A stretch of DNA of 47,750 bases. Source: Actinomadura soli. Lineage in GTDB: Bacteria; Actinomycetota; Actinomycetes; Streptosporangiales; Streptosporangiaceae. This document shows, piece after piece, positions 46,236 to 47,750 of this stretch. Both the position numbers and the translations under genes were made by a program. Position 1 is the first letter of the stretch, and the number at the start of each line of letters is the position of its first letter. A model generated the notes under the pieces. That model was not told the DNA's origin and did not search any database. It saw only the letters and a list, made by a program, of their open reading frames with translations. The DNA lies in NCBI RefSeq assembly GCF_005889715.1, contig NZ_VCKW01000033.1:1-47750 (forward strand), read 5' to 3'.

Positions 46236-46319
46236 CGGCCAAAGGTCCTGAATCGCCCGCCGGCCGGCACGGCGTGAACCGGCGGGACGTTGGTGGCCGG
46301 ATGCCGGGACGTAGGTCCC
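46236..46319. promoter_or_regulatory. Three DosR/DevR-like boxes in a divergent promoter
   Basis: CGGCCAAAGGTCCT at 46236-46249, GGGACGTTGGTGGC at 46283-46296 and the perfect palindrome GGGACGTAGGTCCC at 46306-46319. The first lies 58 bp from the leftward ATPase gene, the last 64 bp from the rightward STAS gene. Confidence 0.65.
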
Positions 46320-46382
46320 TACTGGTGCCGTAGGCGACGTCAGAGCCTTGGAGTGACCAGAAGGCCCAGGGGAGGAGCCGTC

Positions 46383-46802
46383 ATGGGCACGCACGTCACC
46401 CGGCAGGACGCGTCCGCACACCTCGTCACGTCGCTCGACGACGATGACGATGACGATGGTCCGCCACGTGTGCTGATCACCGGCGAGCTGGACATGGCCT
46501 CGGCCCCCGTGTTCGGCGCCCACCTGGCCCAGCTGATCGGCGACCGGGGTCCAGACGTCGTCATCGACGTCTCCTCCCTGACCTTCTGCGACGCGCAGGG
46601 GCTGGCGGCGTTCATCGCCGCGGACGAACTGGCCCACCGCCGCGGCGGCGCCGTCACGCTGGCCGGGGTCCGGCCGCAGCTGGCGAAGATCCTGCGGATC
46701 ACCGGTCTCGACCGGCGGTTCAAGGGCGCCCAAGCGGCGACGCTCGGCGACGGGCTTTCCGGCCCGGTCAGCCCGGCGGACAGGGACGGCCGCGGGGGGT
46801 GA
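46383..46802 (+). CDS. STAS-domain anti-sigma factor antagonist-like protein
   Basis: A 139-residue protein with an N-terminal acidic run (seven Asp near residue 20) and a STAS domain (VLITGELDMASAPVFGAHL, VVIDVSSLTFCDAQGLAAFI). The phosphorylated Ser of SpoIIAA-type antagonists, in DSSGL, is replaced (DAQGL), so control by phosphorylation at that site is unlikely; a Cys three residues earlier might offer redox control instead (inference). ATG 46383 follows GGGGAGGAG and a perfect hypoxia-type box lies 64 bp upstream. Confidence 0.85.
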   Translation: MGTHVTRQDASAHLVTSLDDDDDDDGPPRVLITGELDMASAPVFGAHLAQLIGDRGPDVVIDVSSLTFCDAQGLAAFIAADELAHRRGGAVTLAGVRPQLAKILRITGLDRRFKGAQAATLGDGLSGPVSPADRDGRGG

Positions 46803-46806
46803 GGGC

Positions 46807-47346
46807 ATGACCATCCTGGTGGGTTACGCGACCGCGCACGGTTCCACCCGCAGCATCGCCGAACGGATCGCCGCCGTGCTGATCCGGCACGGCGTCGACG
46901 CCGAAGCCCGCCTCATGGACGAGGTGAACGACGCCGGCGGATACGAGGCGTTCGTGCTCGGCAGCGCGGTCCACGGCCACGCATGGCTCACCGAGGCGAT
47001 CGACTTCGTGACACGTCAGCACGACGTTCTGGCAGGTCGCCCGGTATGGCTGTTCAGCGTCGGCATGCCGGCCGCCCTGCGCGGACCTTGGCGCCGATAC
47101 GGCCCCCAAGAGGAGGCGCTCCTCGCGGACGAACTCCACAAAAGACTCGGCGCCCGCGATCACCGGCTCTTCTCGGGCGTATTTCGACGCGAGCACGTGC
47201 CCTTCACCGGACACGTAATCTGCAAGGTCCTGGGCTTGCGCTACGGCGACTACCGGGATTGGACGGAGATCGAGACCTGGGCCGCGGCCGTCGCTCGAGA
47301 ACTCGCGGCCGGCAGACCGGCGTCCGCGCAGGGGGGCGGACGGTGA
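46807..47346 (+). CDS. Flavodoxin-domain protein
   Basis: A 179-residue protein of the flavodoxin/HemG-like group. The FMN phosphate loop is YATAHGSTRSIAERI and the second FMN loop VLGSAVHGHAWL; VWLFSVGMPAAL follows. It may donate electrons to redox enzymes such as the radical-SAM PflA activase, or act in haem synthesis as HemG does; neither is shown. It starts 4 bp after the STAS gene and overlaps the next gene, forming an operon under the 46306 box. Confidence 0.82.
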   Translation: MTILVGYATAHGSTRSIAERIAAVLIRHGVDAEARLMDEVNDAGGYEAFVLGSAVHGHAWLTEAIDFVTRQHDVLAGRPVWLFSVGMPAALRGPWRRYGPQEEALLADELHKRLGARDHRLFSGVFRREHVPFTGHVICKVLGLRYGDYRDWTEIETWAAAVARELAAGRPASAQGGGR

Positions 47347-47708
47347 AACGGATGAACGCGCTGGACGCGGGGATGTTCTTCGCGGAGAACGACACCAGGC
47401 CGCTCCAGATCGGGACCGTGACCGTGTTCGAGGGCCCGGCGCCCGAGTTCCCGGATCTGGTGCGGGAGATCTTCGCCCGGCTCCGGCTCGCGCCGCGCTG
47501 CCGGCAGCGCGTCCGGACCGTCCCGTTCCACCTCGCGCACCCCGTCTGGGTGGACGACGCGGCTCAGGGGGCCCGGGGCGTCCAGGCTCAACGGTCCGAC
47601 CGGCCCACGCCGCCGATGGGCGCGGCTAGACATCCCACGGGTCGTAGGTGTCAAGCTGCTTGGTCGGTGTGGTGGGTTTGGGGTGTCCAGGCGGTGGTTT
47701 CGCTGTAG
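47343..47708 (+). pseudogene. Truncated wax ester synthase/diacylglycerol acyltransferase
   Basis: From GTG 47343 (or ATG 47352) the first 70 residues are a clear WS/DGAT N-terminus (MNALDAGMFFAENDTRPLQI, then FARLRLAPRCRQRVRTVPF and HPVWVDD). Homology stops near 47563, well before the HHxxxDG active site, and the frame runs on into unrelated sequence to a stop at 47708. An IS end lies next to the break. M. tuberculosis Tgs1 (Rv3130c), which makes storage triglyceride, is a DosR target. This copy cannot be active. Confidence 0.75.
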
Positions 47709-47749
47709 GTGGTGTGGGTGCGTAGGCAGCCGTGGAGTGTGCCGACCAG
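47651..47749 (-). mobile_element. Transposase C-terminus, IS110-like (partial, runs off the window)
   Basis: Read leftward from the window edge, the sequence encodes LVGTLHGCLRTHTTYSETTA and ends WTPQTHHTDQAA with a stop at 47651. The LVGxLHGCL...Y-E-TAW pattern is typical of the end of IS110-like actinobacterial transposases. The IS end proper must lie between about 47565 and 47650. No terminal repeat could be defined from one side. Confidence 0.5.
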
Positions 47750-47750
47750 T

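Overview
The window is very GC-rich actinobacterial DNA with strong Shine-Dalgarno sequences, frequent GTG starts and ATGA/TGATG start-stop overlaps. Gene content (a MacB-type exporter, a CorA of mycobacterial type, a WS/DGAT, DUF1876, DUF1918 and an Rv1733c-like protein) points to a filamentous actinomycete, probably Streptosporangiales/Thermomonosporaceae-like. That placement is inference; no rRNA or tRNA is present to confirm it.

Layout. 1-2900: a 2OG-Fe(II) oxygenase-like gene, a bacterioferritin lacking the haem-ligand Met, then an AT-rich gene-poor stretch with an orphan IdeR/DtxR-type iron box. 2902-7629: a leftward [NiFe]-hydrogenase maturation operon hypF-C-D-E. 7795-8808: a zinc alcohol dehydrogenase. 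9284-12928: a persulfide/sulfite detoxification operon (persulfide dioxygenase-rhodanese, membrane rhodanese, TauE/SafE exporter, CstR-type repressor) with palindromic ATACCCC/GGGGTAT operators. 13156-17721: a MacB-like ABC exporter and CorA. 17722-19170: an eroded patch with an MMPL/arsC chimeric remnant and an aquaporin remnant. 19175-22211: pyruvate formate-lyase activase and pyruvate formate-lyase. 22327-27611: small dormancy-type proteins (DUF1876, DUF1918, SRPBCC, Rv1733c-like, a shortened universal stress protein) and several broken genes (sortase and its substrate, HypC-like and EamA fragments). 27730-32718: a six-gene group 3b-type [NiFe]-hydrogenase operon. 32817-36129: a Rip3-like M50 protease, a divergent nicotinate phosphoribosyltransferase and a tandem universal stress protein. 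36388-43667: a P1B-5 metal ATPase with a C-terminal hemerythrin domain and a 1602-residue six-module membrane protein. 43654-47708: an ABC-2 exporter, a STAS protein, a flavodoxin and a WS/DGAT broken near an IS end.

Unifying theme. GGGAC-N4-GTCCC-like palindromes, the core of the mycobacterial DosR/DevR box, lie about 50-130 bp ahead of most genes from hypF onward. Many of these genes match Mycobacterium tuberculosis DosR-regulon families: DUF1876 (Rv1738), DUF1918 (Rv0569), Rv1733c, universal stress proteins (Rv2623), Rip3 (Rv2625c), PncB2 (Rv0573c) and Tgs1 (Rv3130c). I read the window as a compact hypoxia/dormancy regulon: fermentation (Pfl, Adh), H2 metabolism with its maturation and metal handling, sulfur detoxification, stress proteins, envelope remodelling and wax/triglyceride storage. 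No DosR or DosS gene lies inside the window.

The most novel element is the 1602-residue protein with order LPG-synthase-like membrane domain, PAP2, kinase-like, PAP2, kinase-like, LPG-synthase-like. Many accessory genes are frameshifted, internally deleted or fused, which shows active erosion between intact metabolic operons.
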